DNA of 64,000 nucleotides from Floccularia luteovirens. Lineage: Eukaryota > Basidiomycota > Agaricomycetes > Agaricales > Squamanitaceae. Positions within the stretch are counted from its first letter, which is position 1. Every line of letters begins with the position of its first letter. The DNA lies in the NCBI GenBank assembly GCA_009739215.1, contig VSJF01000008.1, positions 868,001 through 932,000 of the forward strand. The letters run 5' to 3'. This document shows, in pieces, positions 52,912-64,000 of this stretch. A program made the translations under genes and the position numbers. The notes beneath the pieces were generated by a model that was not told where the DNA came from, made no database searches, and worked only from the letters and a program-made list of their open reading frames with translations.

Positions 52912-55275
52912 ATGCTCAGCTTAGGCCCTGGCTCAATTTGTGACGTTTGTTTGGAACCGTTCGGCCAGAACGATAAAACACCATGTTCTATTACATGTGG
53001 TCACGTATTTTGTGCTGAGTGCGTATATCGTCATCTGTGATTCAATAGTTCACTAAGTTGACAGTACCTTCCAAAGTTGCTTGGATCATATCACGCGTCC
53101 CTCATGTCCGTTGTGTCGGACCCACTTCGACCAGCGTTCGCGCATCAAACTACATTTGGATGTTGACAACGTCCGACCATCCTCCCTACCTGTCAAATCA
53201 ACACCCTCGACGGGAGCGGAACAGGAAGCGCGGAGACTCCAAGAAGCTATCGCAAACATAGCTAATGAAGGCACCACTGAGGCCAAGTTGCGACAACTAA
53301 TAACTGAAGGTAGAGCATTCCTTCAGAGCCAACCACGGAATTTGGTGAGGGTCACTGTCTCCGATGATAGTGGCTCGGTAAACTTATTATTTCACATGCA
53401 GTTTTCCGACCTTCGAGTTAGCCATCGCATGATTGCTTACTTGTGTGAGGTCAAGTCGACATTACGTGACAGGAACCTTGAAGTGGACAATATGAAGGAG
53501 CTCGTCGAAAGCTTAAATACTGAGAAGGGTGAGCTCCAAAAGAAGGTTGAAGAATTGAACCAGGCGCGCAAGTACGAGCAGGAAACCGCGTTAGCCGTGG
53601 AGATGAGCCTTCGAGAACATTGTTCCAAAGCTCATACCGCATATGAAACGATGATTGAGTCAGTCGCGTACACCTATCATAATTTTTGAACTTGCTGACA
53701 TGATCTCATTCAGACAAGTAAGCCGGAACCGTTCATGCAAAGATGCGAACCCAACTGATCTCAACGTTTTAGTACAACTTCGTCGTCCGACAATGGATGT
53801 CACTGTATGATGAAGTGAGGGATCTTCGCTCACAGGGTGATGCTCATTTCCCAATGCCTATCACGGGCAAGGAATCCCCTCGTTCGCACAACACTCCTCA
53901 GATATCTACCTATCAGACGCCCAACTTAAACCAGCGGAAACTCAAAGGAGCTGCAGTCCAAGATCCCGACTCTTTTCTTATCTCTCCACTCCCTGAATTC
54001 ACTGGGAAGCTTCCTCCCGCTTCGGATAGCTTTGTGACTCTTCCTGAGGTAGAGGAAATGGACGAAGATGAGGACGAACCTACCACAAGCGGGGACCATC
54101 TGGAGACATTTGAGCAGCCCAAGTATCACTCAGCGCATTGCAATGCTGCCGGCCACCCATTGTCTTGTGATTGCGAGCCTTCTCCTGTATTTTCCCATTC
54201 GTCGTCTCACCTGCCTAATGCACCCATAGAGATATCTCATAGGCCTTCATTCTCTGGCCATTCCTCGTCAGATAGGCGGGGAGAATTACAGCCTCCCTCA
54301 ATCCCCGAAACGCCTAGTCGTATATCACGTTCGACCTCAGGGGAGTATGATGCGGAGTTACGCAGGTCGAGGTCGCGCTCAATTCCAAGTAGGACAAATA
54401 GCCGCAGCCGTCCATCAAGTCGACCCCCAACGCGATCATCTTCACCTACATTCAAGTCACCAAAGAATTCTCAAGTACGCGGAGCCACTTCTTCCCGTGA
54501 TACATTTATCCCCTCCTCTGCTCACCTTAGCATTCCCCAAGGCCGAGAAGGTGAAGTTTTACGGTCAAGACTTCATAATTTACTTCATGACTCGAATACT
54601 TCTTCTTCCCTTCCAAATATGCCCTCAAGCCATTTCCCTACTTCAGTCACTCGCGAAGTGCAACCTCCGCGGGAAGAATACGTTTCTCGACCTCCCTCAC
54701 GATCAGGCTCTTCTTCTTCTAACCGTCTGAATCAACAGCAATCTACCAGCGATAACTACTCTCATCTATTGGCATCCTCTCAACCTCCGGCCATTCAAGG
54801 AAAGACTCCCTTTACCACTCCATCACCAAACCCACATCGACATGTTGCTACTAGTAGTGCAAGCAGTGCCGCCCTGGCAATTGAGAAGGCACAAAGGGAA
54901 CGGCAAAGACTAGAGAAAGAACAGGAGAAAGAACGAAGAAAGGCTGAAAAAGAACGCGCAAAAGCAGAGCGTGAAAGGGAACGATCTTCAGCGGATTCTG
55001 AGCGGTCAAGAGCGAGTATGAATTCCCAGGCATCTGCACAACATAGGGAACCGATTAATATCTATGGTAACCCAAATAACTCTGGCGTTGGGACACTTTC
55101 TCGGCGCAGTTCAAATGCAGGTGCTTCTTACACAAGGTCTAGCTCAGGAGTCACTTCCTCTCTCCGTGAGCCTACCGTTACACTTGCCCAACAACCTCGT
55201 TATCCTAGTGCTGGAAATAGTAAAGTTCTTTCTACTGCTGTACCAACTTCTGGTGGTCTTGGAATTCACGCCTGA
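52912..55275 (+). CDS. RING finger / coiled-coil protein 2
   Basis: Paralogue of the protein at 40773, about 715 residues. It starts MLSLGPGSICDVC and has a C3HC4 RING: CDVC, SITCGHVFC, SCLDH, CPLC. Helical and coiled-coil parts follow (LRVSHRMIAYLCEVKSTLRD, GELQKKVEELNQARKYEQE). To stay open the frame needs a 4-nt exon ACAA at 53714-53717 between introns 53659-53713 and 53718-53772, entered in phase 2 and left in phase 0. The last exon encodes a long disordered Ser/Pro/Arg-rich tail with an acidic stretch (EEMDEDEDEP), RS repeats and a charged single helix (ALAIEKAQRERQRLEKEQEK onward). A Cys-rich stop (HCNAAGHPLSCDC) may bind metal. Probable ubiquitin ligase, target unknown. Confidence 0.87.
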
Positions 55276-56508
55276 TTTCTCAGTCTTATTTAAATATCAA
55301 CGGTTCGCTCATTTGTACAGTCTTTGCATTTTTCGTGTCTCCAGCATAGAAATGGACCGCTTTCTGAAGCTCTTGTTGAACTCCGTCTGGTAATGAGCCC
55401 CTTCAAATTTTTTGTTCATCCTTCTCTGTATCTATGATGACTTTTCTTTATGGAACTTGACAGTGGAGTTCCCTCATTTGCTGTATTATTTTGTGTAACA
55501 ATAATAACATTGGGTACACTGTGTTGTGATTCTGGCTTGTTTTCTATTGGAACACTGAACTTAAGGGTTGCAGGATATGAAATCTGTGAAATCGATTTTA
55601 CATCTAAAGATTATCGATGATCAGCGTGGCAAGTCTAGCGTGTGCACTATAGTTTTTCCAGCTTCTCACATCCATCGACGTCGAACGCTTCTGAATCTAA
55701 ACCAGATAATTCGTGTGTTCAACATTTGCACCATTTTCCATACTACTATACCATCGTCAACCTGCCAAATCTGATCTAATTAACTCTTTGACGTGTCTTC
55801 AGCATTTGCACCAACTAAAAACATGTCATGGGATACTGGGAATCTGGGTAGACATTAGAGATTGATGTCGATCTATGTTTAAGTGCCAAATGCATTCGTT
55901 GTTTACTCGTCATGATTATTTGTAAGACAGGTCATACGCAACGCTCGATACAAGATCCGGGTGTTTCTGACAAGACTCCGACAGGGTGGCCTGTGTAACT
56001 TGTTCTCGGAATGGTATGTGGAACAGCCAGAAGATGATAAATCTTCCCCAAGTGAGAAGCTCAACGACGAAGAAGCTTATGCAAGAAATGTCGATGAGTA
56101 GGGATCCTCATAAAAGGTGACCCTTTAATTTACGGATACCAAGCAGTAATCACCACCAAATACAGGTCAGAACTGTTAAGGGCACTGAGTGCAAACTGGA
56201 GTGAGTGGCACTCTGCCACTTTTGCGCCGATTCAATATAAGCACAAACTAATCACCTGAGGATGCAGTGCTGGCATGGTGGTCTTGAATCCTAATCCCTT
56301 GAATTATCGCGATAGGCCGGATCTTCTATGTTGGATGTCATTGCACGTTTGTTAAAATAAAACATATCAAACAATATCCAGTATCCGTGATGTTCTTGAA
56401 TGGCAATAGTCGGGAAAATACAGAAGATAGTAGATATAGTCAAATAAGGAAGAAAGGAATCGCACCATGGTGTCGCTCCAAGGAATGAATATATACAAGA
56501 TCTATGGG
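55276..56508. other. Intergenic with one orphan coding-like exon
   Basis: The gap follows RING protein 2. It contains one well-formed exon-like frame (described separately, 55931-56101). Otherwise nothing is recognised. Confidence 0.45.
55931..56101 (+). CDS. Orphan terminal exon, unknown product
   Basis: Directly after an acceptor-like GTAAGACAG, 56 codons stay open to a TAG: VIRNARYKIRVFLTRLRQGG, then CNLFSEWYVEQPEDD and an acidic tail ending ARNVDE. Composition (basic helix, Trp/Tyr, acidic tail) looks protein-like rather than random. A possible first exon is ATG 55823 (MSWDTGNL), but the nearest donor gives the wrong phase. I do not recognise the family; it may be a small mitochondrial-type or hypothetical protein, or chance. 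Confidence 0.3.
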   Translation, partial: VIRNARYKIRVFLTRLRQGGLCNLFSEWYVEQPEDDKSSPSEKLNDEEAYARNVDE

Positions 56509-57522
56509 TTAGAAGAACCGCACTGGTTCAGTCCTGCGCCGCAGAATTGGGCCGCAATTATCCACATCAGGACCTGAGGGTAACGCGAGCGAATCAGCGA
56601 CGACATCTTGGAGTGGAAGCAGGATGCCTCCGGATGTATTCACGCCACTCACCAGACCTACGATAAAGCAAAGCGCTAAAATCTTGCTGTTTCGCCACCA
56701 CATTTGCCTCCGGACGGTACGGGCGCCTCGTCTGAATGCAGTCGCTTGCCCAGCCATGACGTCTGTTTTGTCCACGAGGAGCTCAATGCGCTCACCACGA
56801 CTGAGTATTTGCTCCACATTCTGTACCATGATGTCTTTGACCTGGTTAAGTTCTGTTTGTGCGCGGGCAAGTTCATCAACAGGTGGAGTGGTGTTGTATG
56901 TGTGCATCAAGGAAGCAATTGTGGGACCGAAGCTACCCTGCAAACCATAGGCGGGAATTTCATCCTGTGAGGACGATGTTGGAGCAGAAGTGAACTAGTC
57001 ATAATGTAGTGATTAGTTTGGGGCTGAGGACATAACTACAAATATTAACTTTTCGTTGTAAGTCATTTAGGAATGCGAAGGGCATTCTCCTGTCAGGTTG
57101 CAATATATTAGGCTAATCTCGAAGTGATAAAAAGAACGTACCGTCCAGCAGAGTCGTCTGCCATCACAAGATAGGTGTACCCTCCTTCGGAGATGTAGTG
57201 GAAGAGATACTGTTCCCAAACATAAGTTAGTTTACTAACAGTTGTACGATCGTATGAGTCCGGGTTACTTCCAATTAAATTGGAATTAAGAACCGCACCT
57301 GTTGTTCGGAGGTATCTTGGATAGTATCGTTTGGGTAGCTGTAGATATGATCAGACCCTTTAGTTAGGAGATGCAAGTTCTACCACATGCCTTGCGAAAA
57401 ATCCCTTTTGCCCCCTTGATGTTCGGCTAAAATCGTTGGACCCCTAGCTACTAAAGCATGTATCTTCCAGAATATGAGCACAAGAGTTCGACTGGCAATG
57501 ATTTTAAACGTACTAAAGACAT
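56509..57522 (-). CDS. Longin R-SNARE (VAMP7/Nyv1 type)
   Basis: A vesicle SNARE for vacuolar/endosomal or secretory fusion, about 250 residues. The first exon is only nine bases (MSL, from ATG 57522). The longin domain reads IHALVARGPTILAEHQGGKRDFSQ, ATQTILSKIPPNN, SKLTYVWEQYLFHYISEGG, YTYLVMADDSAGR, RMPFAFLNDLQRKF. The SNARE motif has QTELNQVKDIMVQNVEQILSRGERIELLVDKT with Arg at the zero layer, then a basic stretch and the transmembrane anchor ILALCFIVGLVSG. Unusually, about 45 residues follow the anchor. The second intron (57339-57390) begins with GC instead of GT, forced by the conserved Ser-Gln-Ala junction. Confidence 0.92.
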
Positions 57523-60100
57523 TGTGGAGAACGGCGAAGTATGACGAGGATGCTCATTGATTTGCTGTTACTGCTACGGCGCTAGATTACATAATACTTC
57601 CCACGCTTATTGATGTTTGCCAATGGCGAGCACGTCCCAAAGCTTTGAACGTTGAACGTTGATGTTCAACGGCAACATCGACTTCTCCAGTCCTCGACTC
57701 CCGAAGCGTGCGTGTCCAGAACATTCCAAGCAAGTTCGCATGCTCTCTGTTTAATCCCCCGCAATTTAGACTTTACTATCACTATACTTCTGGAGGTTTT
57801 GTGAATGATTTTGGCAAACCAAATGTCAGTACCGGGAAAACTACACTCCGGTAATGACAGGACAATATAAATCACATTCAAAATCTCTCATACTGGGCGT
57901 CGAACAAAAAACCCAGAAATTATCCAAATACGTCTGTATATCTGGTCGATTATCGTTTGTGATCTTGTCAGGAGTGTGGTCTTCTAGTAATCATCAATAT
58001 CGCTTAATGAAGGTTTGTCCAGTAGAATTGGGGTTGGTCTATCCGGCAGTATCAGCAACAGACAATATGACTTACTCGGCAATACTGCGATATCTGCATC
58101 TACTCTCGGAAGATCCAGATTCTACATCACATCTTTGCTTCTATTGTCATATGTATTTGACATATATTCTGAGAGACTCTTAGATCAGGTGGCTATCCAG
58201 TCCATGGTTGGACATCCTTGTCCGGGGCTATGAGAGAATCATCTCCCTCGGCGTTCCTTTATTCATCACATTTATTCATCACATTTCACATTCCTTGAAC
58301 ATCACAGTTCATTCTATTCACAGCTGCGTCCTACAACAGAATAAGTGCAGCGCCTCCTTTTCATTTCCGATATCCGCTTCGAGAAAGGTGAACAAGTTTT
58401 CTCTGCTCCTGCGCCAAATTTGGATTTACGATGTAGATCAACCGCGATAGGATGTGATAATGCAAAGCCGTACAGTATAGATACATGTGAGTTTTTCGGT
58501 CGCCAGATTGGTTCCTGGAGACTAAGGACAGCGAATAGGATGGAACGATTACCCTATTGGTCAGATGGGTGCATGGTCTAGCAACAAAGCCAAAATCATG
58601 GCAATCTGTCTTCCTGAAAGCAGAATATCTTTGTGCCAGTGTGCTAGTAGATTAAGCGCTAGTTGGCTCACTATCTTGGACCATATCACAAACAACGCAT
58701 TCCGATGATCTTTCCCAACGTTCAAGGTTCCTTCTAATCCACGATGATCGATGATTATGGTTTAAGACTACGAAATAATAATCAATCGGCGACACAAAGA
58801 GTGCGAAGGGACCGGATGAACCTCTTTCCATTTTCTCCAATTGTCTTTTTCTTGACATACAAGTACTTCTGCCCTCTCTTGAGAACATCATCAATAATAT
58901 TTACCCTGATGTGAAGCCCGAAGGACGTTTAGGCGGCCTGACTGGTTCGTCCGCAATACCGTCGATTAAACAGAACCTTACTAAGGACGGAGTCTTTCTA
59001 CAAAGATTCATAGGAAGTAATCCACCCAAGTCTCTCAGCAACTCATTTACTGAGCTCCAGGTTAGTTATCTCGTGTAGCAGTAGTCCAAAGTACGCATGT
59101 TATCGTTACTCCATGCATCGTGTTCACCACCGTAATGGGGCAAATGAATATACAGTATGGACACGGAATAGATACCAATTATATCACTATTTAGACCTTA
59201 CGATTGGCGAAAGAGATTCTTCATGTCAGGCTTATCCTTGGCGGGAACTTTGGCGTCAAAAGCTCCAGACTATTCAGTTGGGCTCTCACCACTCCGTTGA
59301 ATCAGGCACCTGTTGGTGGAGCGTGTACATTCTGTTTGCTTCTCCAGTCCAGAGTGGAAGTTGTCCTATCACCTCTGCACTCAAACTAGAAATGCCGGTA
59401 TCAATGCCAAATTCAAATTCTGTTGAATGACAAAACCTCAATTCATTTACCACATGCCACATAGTTTCTAAACTAAGGTTTGTAGGCATAAATAACTGTT
59501 CTTGAACCCGACATTTACAGCATAATATCTCAGGACGGATCGAACATTCACCAATTGTACGTGTAAAATAAACCATCCTGTCAATAATTTTGATACGTAA
59601 TATACATGTGTGTTGGTTACATACAATTGGGAAATCTCAGTAATGAAGCAAAAACAAAATGGTGGGAGGGTGGGCGAGACACAGAAGCGAGGGCAGCGAT
59701 TAATGACAGGGGAATGATGAGCTTCGTGGATATACTGTGATGGCAATGAGGATACAGGAGGACCCGCAATCTCTACCTGTGGATAGTATACAGTGAATTG
59801 TGTATGGACTGACTGCCTGTAGGTCCATTTCCTTGTATGAGATGAGAGGATAAAAACAAAGACAGTGGGGAGAAAGAAAAAGAAAGAGATCAAGAGATTC
59901 ATTAAAAGTCATAACGATCATAAAGACGCAATCAAAGAAATAGGTCAGGACAAAAAAGTGTCAGCAGCGAAGCTCAGCTTCGCTATTTCGGTCTGGTTCT
60001 TCAAAGGAGAATTGATCACAACAGAGGAGTAGGTATGCCTTCCGGATCACCAACGAGGAGATGTCTGTTTTGATAGGCAATCCTCACATGCGAGACTTTC
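57523..60100. other. Mostly unassigned; possible gene fragment on the + strand
   Basis: The left part holds the SNARE promoter. Coding-like pieces occur at about 58345-58450 and 58782-59060 (listed separately). The right part (59430-60100) is the 3' side of the large minus-strand gene and looks empty. Confidence 0.4.
58782..59060 (+). CDS. Unidentified coding-like exon
   Basis: A 93-codon frame without stops runs up to a good donor (CTCCAG|GTTAGT). It includes SLENIINNIYPDVKPEGRLG, GSSAIPSIKQNLTKDGVFLQ and RFIGSNPPKSLSNSFTELQ, which have normal protein composition. There is no ATG at its start, so it would be an internal exon. Splicing to an acceptor at about 59195 (ACTATTTAG) continues with TLRLAKEILHVRLILGGNFG for up to 60 codons. 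I do not recognise a family, and the upstream exons are uncertain; it could be a decayed gene. Confidence 0.35.
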
Positions 60101-63100
60101 CTACCGTCCAAAACTGTGGTTGAAAGACCTCAAGAATGAGCGACTAGACACAACCGGTGTAGGAGCAACCATTCTCGGTTGAGCATGATTGTCTTCATCA
60201 ATTGCGAGACCGAGAGCATTAGAAGAGGATTGTGTATGTGACAGACCAAGGGCATTCGATGAAGGGGAGTTGTGCGAGATTCCTAGAACATTGGAAGATG
60301 AAGAGTTACGCGAGGTACGGGAGAAGTCTTCAGAAGAATTATGCGCTGAGCGCGGTATATTTGAAGAGGAATAGGTGTTACGGTGCGTATGTGCATGTTC
60401 ACGAGACCGACCCCATGTATTTTCAACCGTCACATCAGTAAAATACCCGTCATTGTTTCGTCCAATTGCAGCAGGTGCAGTAACAGGCGCATCGGTTGAG
60501 TATCCAGTGTCGTTTGTACGGTAACCTGTAGTGGTATGTACCTGCCGTTGCGGTTGCTGGTGCGTGCTCGATTGGTGTCTACTGCTGAGTACTCGTGTTT
60601 GGTCATGGGCATGTGATGGTTGGGTTTGCGCAAGTTGGTTACTCATATGTCTTTGAGAAGAGTCTCTTTGCCTCTCTTCCGCCCTCCTCCTATCATGATA
60701 TCCACGAGAGGCTCTTCTAGTATCCTCATCCGTCCCATTAGTACCATCCTCATGTTCCTGACGAGCTTCCCATGGAATAATGGCTTGGGTGTGGCGTGAC
60801 CCTTGTAATACTTGGGTGGCTGGTGCGGTTGGGTAGTGTCTTGTGTTCACACCAGTGCTTGGAATCCTGGTGTGTGAATCTGTCCTAGCAATGCCTTGGC
60901 TTGTTTGACTGTGTGACTGACTTGTGCGAGAAACATGCGAAGTGACAGGAGGGGTCGTTCCAGGTGCAGGTGTAGTAAACGACGAATAAATCCTGTTAGG
61001 CTGCGAAGTGTTAGTTGTAGGCGTGGAATGGGTGACTGTGCGAGTAGGTGGACCATATATTGATGCAAGAGTAGGAGTTGGTTGTACTGATTGACGAGTT
61101 GGAGTAGCGGATTGTTCATTCGGAAAAGCAGGTCTTTCTAAATTAGATTCTGACCCAGATCTTCCATTCTCTGGTACCAAACCCAAAAGCTCGGAAACAG
61201 GGAACCGTCTAGCCTGGTTAGAAGGCGCACGTTGGGATTGCGTATCTCTCTCGCTAATACTGCTTCTATGCCTCTGCGTTCTATGTTCCTCGTCGCTCCC
61301 ACTCTCGTTTTCGCGCAATGGGAAAGTACGTCCAAGAGGTAGGGTGGATGTTGTGGCTAGCACATTTTGAGCACCCACGGACTGGCCGGTTCGTGGTCTT
61401 TCGCGTGTCGTCCCTACTACTCCTTGCTCCCTTTGTGTCTCTGATCTCACGGGCAATCCTGGTACAACTACTTGTGTCGCAAAAGTTACCCTATTCTCGT
61501 GGCCAAGATTATTATCGTCATCGTCATCGTCGTCATCGGTAGACAATTCGTCATCGTCGCTATTATGGTCCTCATGCAAGGGTGGTCTCTGTTCTTCCCC
61601 ATTATCTTGGTTCTCATCGTCGTCATCGTCATCTGCATTCTCATGTACTTCCCCTTCCCTCCTGACACCAGCATTTTGAAACGTTGGAAAAGTCCTGAGC
61701 CCTAGATCCACAGAGCTTCCTCCTGCGCTTTGCCAATCCTGCCAGTCTGGGCTTCCTCGCCTATATTGGTACCATTCACGAGCAGTTCGATTATAACGCA
61801 ACTCGACTCCGCTGCGCTGGTTATCAGAATTAATCTGGGAGGATCTTCGGCTCGGCACTGTACCCCAAGAGGAATTACTGGAAGGAGGATAGTGTGATGA
61901 TGGTCGTTCGTTGTTTTCACGATTATCAGTAGTAGGACGATGGCGTCGAGCTGGATTGTCACTTCCGGATGAACTTGTTCCGAAATCTACATGGCTGGTG
62001 TTTCCATCCGTCGTATTCATACTTGGGCTCGTACTGAGGAGGGAACCTGTAGAATTTGACCCTGAAGTTCGACCAAGCCCTTCTGTATATGTTGCCACAT
62101 TTAACCTCGAAGCGGAAAGTTGTACTTCGGACCGTAAAGAGGAGTTAGAGGAGTTTACATTTGTCATCCTGTTGATGTTATCTTCATTTGCCATAAGACC
62201 AAGGCCCTCCTCATATCCTTCCCCATATCCGCCGGCATACGCAGTTGCGCGTGTGAATGCAGCTTCCCACCTGCCTTGTGATGTGACCAGTTGGTTGTCA
62301 TTGGAGAAAAAAGCTGCAGAAGTAGCAGGATTGAAAGCAGAGACTGGACCTTCCCAACTAGTGCTTCCAGAACCATTATCAGCGATAACAGGCCATGAGG
62401 TTCTTCTGGAATTCCTATCATCGGGCATGTCCCAATCATCCAAGTCTCCTCTGGGATCATGGCCAGAATGAGCATCTACAAGAGTCGCCCTGTCACTGAC
62501 GGAACTACTTCCAGCGAACCCAGGTCCAATTGTTACACCCACACCAAAGCCAAGTGGAGCACCAAAGGTCTCTACAGGCATCGGTAATGCTGGGGCTACA
62601 CGTTGTGATGGTGTTGCCCCAGGAATTATGCCTGGAGGTGAGTATATGCTCGGCCCTTCCTGTCCAACCGCAAGGGCTCGTTCTTTGTCATTGGAGTCAC
62701 CATTTTGGTTCTCCTTTCCCTTTCCCTTGCCCTTACTCTTCCCTTTTCCGTCTTCCTTTTCTCTCTCCTTCCCTTTATTTTTGTCTTTTCCCTTTATTAT
62801 TTTGCGCTGCATTACGGTCTCGGCCCCACTTGAGGCATGACCGCCACTGCCACTTGTGTATCCGCCATTATTGGTGCTGCCTGTGTACCCGTTGGCCCCT
62901 TCTCTAGTCAAGTGACCATTTTGCGCGATCCCGGCAGCTACACTACCTGTGATCGCATTACGACCTCCGGCATGTGCCTGAACAAAGTGCGGAAACCTGT
63001 CAAGAGGAATAGGCTCAGGCGGCGTAGGGAGCGGGTTATGTGTGTTTGTCGATGAGTGAGGAGTGGTAGGATAGATGACTGGATAAGGAGAATGGTTTGG

Positions 63101-64000
63101 AATCTGCACATGAGAGCCAGTGATATGGGGAAGTACGTATGGTGTATTGTTATGTTGAGCGTCTGTACCATGCCGCACAACCTGCATTTGAGACTCTGAT
63201 GTATTGTGAGGTAAATTAGAGGATCCAGTGGTATGGCGCGAAACCTTGGCGGATGTTTTCCGGTGTGGTTCTGTCCCATTGTTCTGTCGTCCATTGTGTA
63301 TGGACCCATTGATAATGGAACTGGAATCAGAGGCAGTGAGGAGCCCATATGCTGGCCGTATGCGATCCATTTCTGTACGCAACCTTTCCATCTCCGTACG
63401 AAGTTGGTCTAGACTCACCCGTAGAGCAGCTGAATCTGTCCGCAGTTGGTCGCGCTCGGACTCTGTGGTAGAAAGCTGAAATATGAAAATAGCTCAGTTC
63501 CGATATTTAATATATATACATATATATACGTACAGACCTAGATTAATCCCACAACGACGAGATTAACATAGCATGAACTTGCTGAAATAAAAGGACTTAC
63601 GCATGCAGTTGCGTAACCTGCGCCAGAAGGCTTTCCTCGACGGCCCGTGAAGTATCCCGCTCGTACTCTACAGCAGCGAGTTGGCGATCGCGATGACGTA
63701 ATTTGCGGCGTGCCAGGCTCATATGTTTCCTGAGACGACGGTAGTTTGCGAGGGCAGCATGTGCACTGCGTAGAGGTGTGGGGTCCGGAAGCACCTTGTT
63801 GTGGGCGCTTATTGAATAATAGCTCTAAAACCTATAGGTTGAAGCTCACCTGGGCTTGGACATCTGCGTCTGCATTTTGATCTGTATTTTGATCTGTATT
63901 TTGATCTGTAGCTGTTTCTGTTGGTATAACAGTCAAAGAAGCTTCGACTTCGTGGAATAAAGCGTCGACTATCTCGTCTGGTTCGTCCCATGCTGCTGCG
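60101..64000 (-). CDS. Large coiled-coil / disordered protein 3, 5' end outside the window
   Basis: Over 1,190 residues are encoded here; the N-terminus lies beyond 64000. In order: an acidic segment WDEPDEIVDALFHEVEASLT with three TDQN repeats, a helical stretch ANYRRLRKHMSLARRKLRHR, a coiled coil (SERDQLRTDSAALRVSLDQL...), then one long exon of Ser/Thr/Asn/Gly-rich sequence. Within it are a Lys/Gly block (KGKSKGKGKGKENQNG), two acidic blocks (NADDDDDDENQD and LSTDDDDDDDDN) and C-terminal repeats of SSNALGL type. The coiled coil needs a 4-nt exon GTCT at 63534-63537 (introns 63538-63600 and 63476-63533), with the same phases as in the two RING genes. I infer a third member of that family; a RING is expected outside the window. 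Confidence 0.75.

Noticed and set aside
60189..62907. Several plus-strand frames of 60-186 codons
   Set aside because: They are antisense shadows of the long minus-strand exon of protein 3, whose reading frame is open for 1,105 codons.

Overview
This window comes from a filamentous basidiomycete, most likely a saprotrophic or wood- and litter-decaying mushroom (Agaricomycetes). The evidence is many short GT-AG introns of about 50-70 nt in nearly every gene, an STE3-type pheromone receptor, a full-length cellobiose dehydrogenase, a GH43/CBM35 galactanase, a GH18/CBM5 chitinase, and best matches from memory to fungal families throughout.

Bases 1-14,850 form a decayed, AT-rich transposon compartment. 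Its centre is one Ty1/copia element (4495-14066, 5-bp target duplication TATTT). It carries gag, protease, integrase, reverse transcriptase and RNase H remnants broken by in-frame stops. It has been hit at least four times: a 392-bp solo LTR in gag, a 1.7-kb palindrome-rich block between protease and integrase that itself holds a fold-back element, a 607-bp solo LTR between integrase and RT, and a 380-bp solo LTR in the 3' LTR. Solo LTRs of the same or other families and a second fold-back element lie around it.

From about 14,990 onward the window is ordinary gene-dense euchromatin. In order: STE3-like receptor (-), cellobiose dehydrogenase (-), Spg1/Tem1-type GTPase (+), GH18 chitinase (+), catalase (-), ribosomal protein uL14 (+), GH43 exo-galactanase-like enzyme (+), RBM18-like RNA-binding protein (-), an intron-containing tRNA-Gly(GCC) (+), eIF3 subunit l (+), RING/coiled-coil protein 1 (+), a small orphan cyanase-N-domain protein (-), a SET/MYND-type protein (+), Sec61 beta (-), RING/coiled-coil protein 2 (+), a VAMP7/Nyv1-type R-SNARE (-), and a third long coiled-coil/disordered protein (-) that runs off the right edge. 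Housekeeping genes (translation, secretion, septation, vesicle fusion) are interspersed with secreted polymer-degrading enzymes. Catalase beside oxidative and hydrolytic enzymes is suggestive but no operon-like logic applies in this genome.

The most striking observation is in the three coiled-coil/Ser-rich proteins at 40.8, 52.9 and 60.1-64 kb. To keep each reading frame open, each needs a 4-nt microexon, entered in phase 2 and left in phase 0, at the same point of the coiled coil (ACAA, ACAA and GTCT). This ties the partial third gene to the two RING proteins and looks like an ancestral, conserved microexon. All gene calls rest on reading translations and splice sites by eye; no database search was possible.
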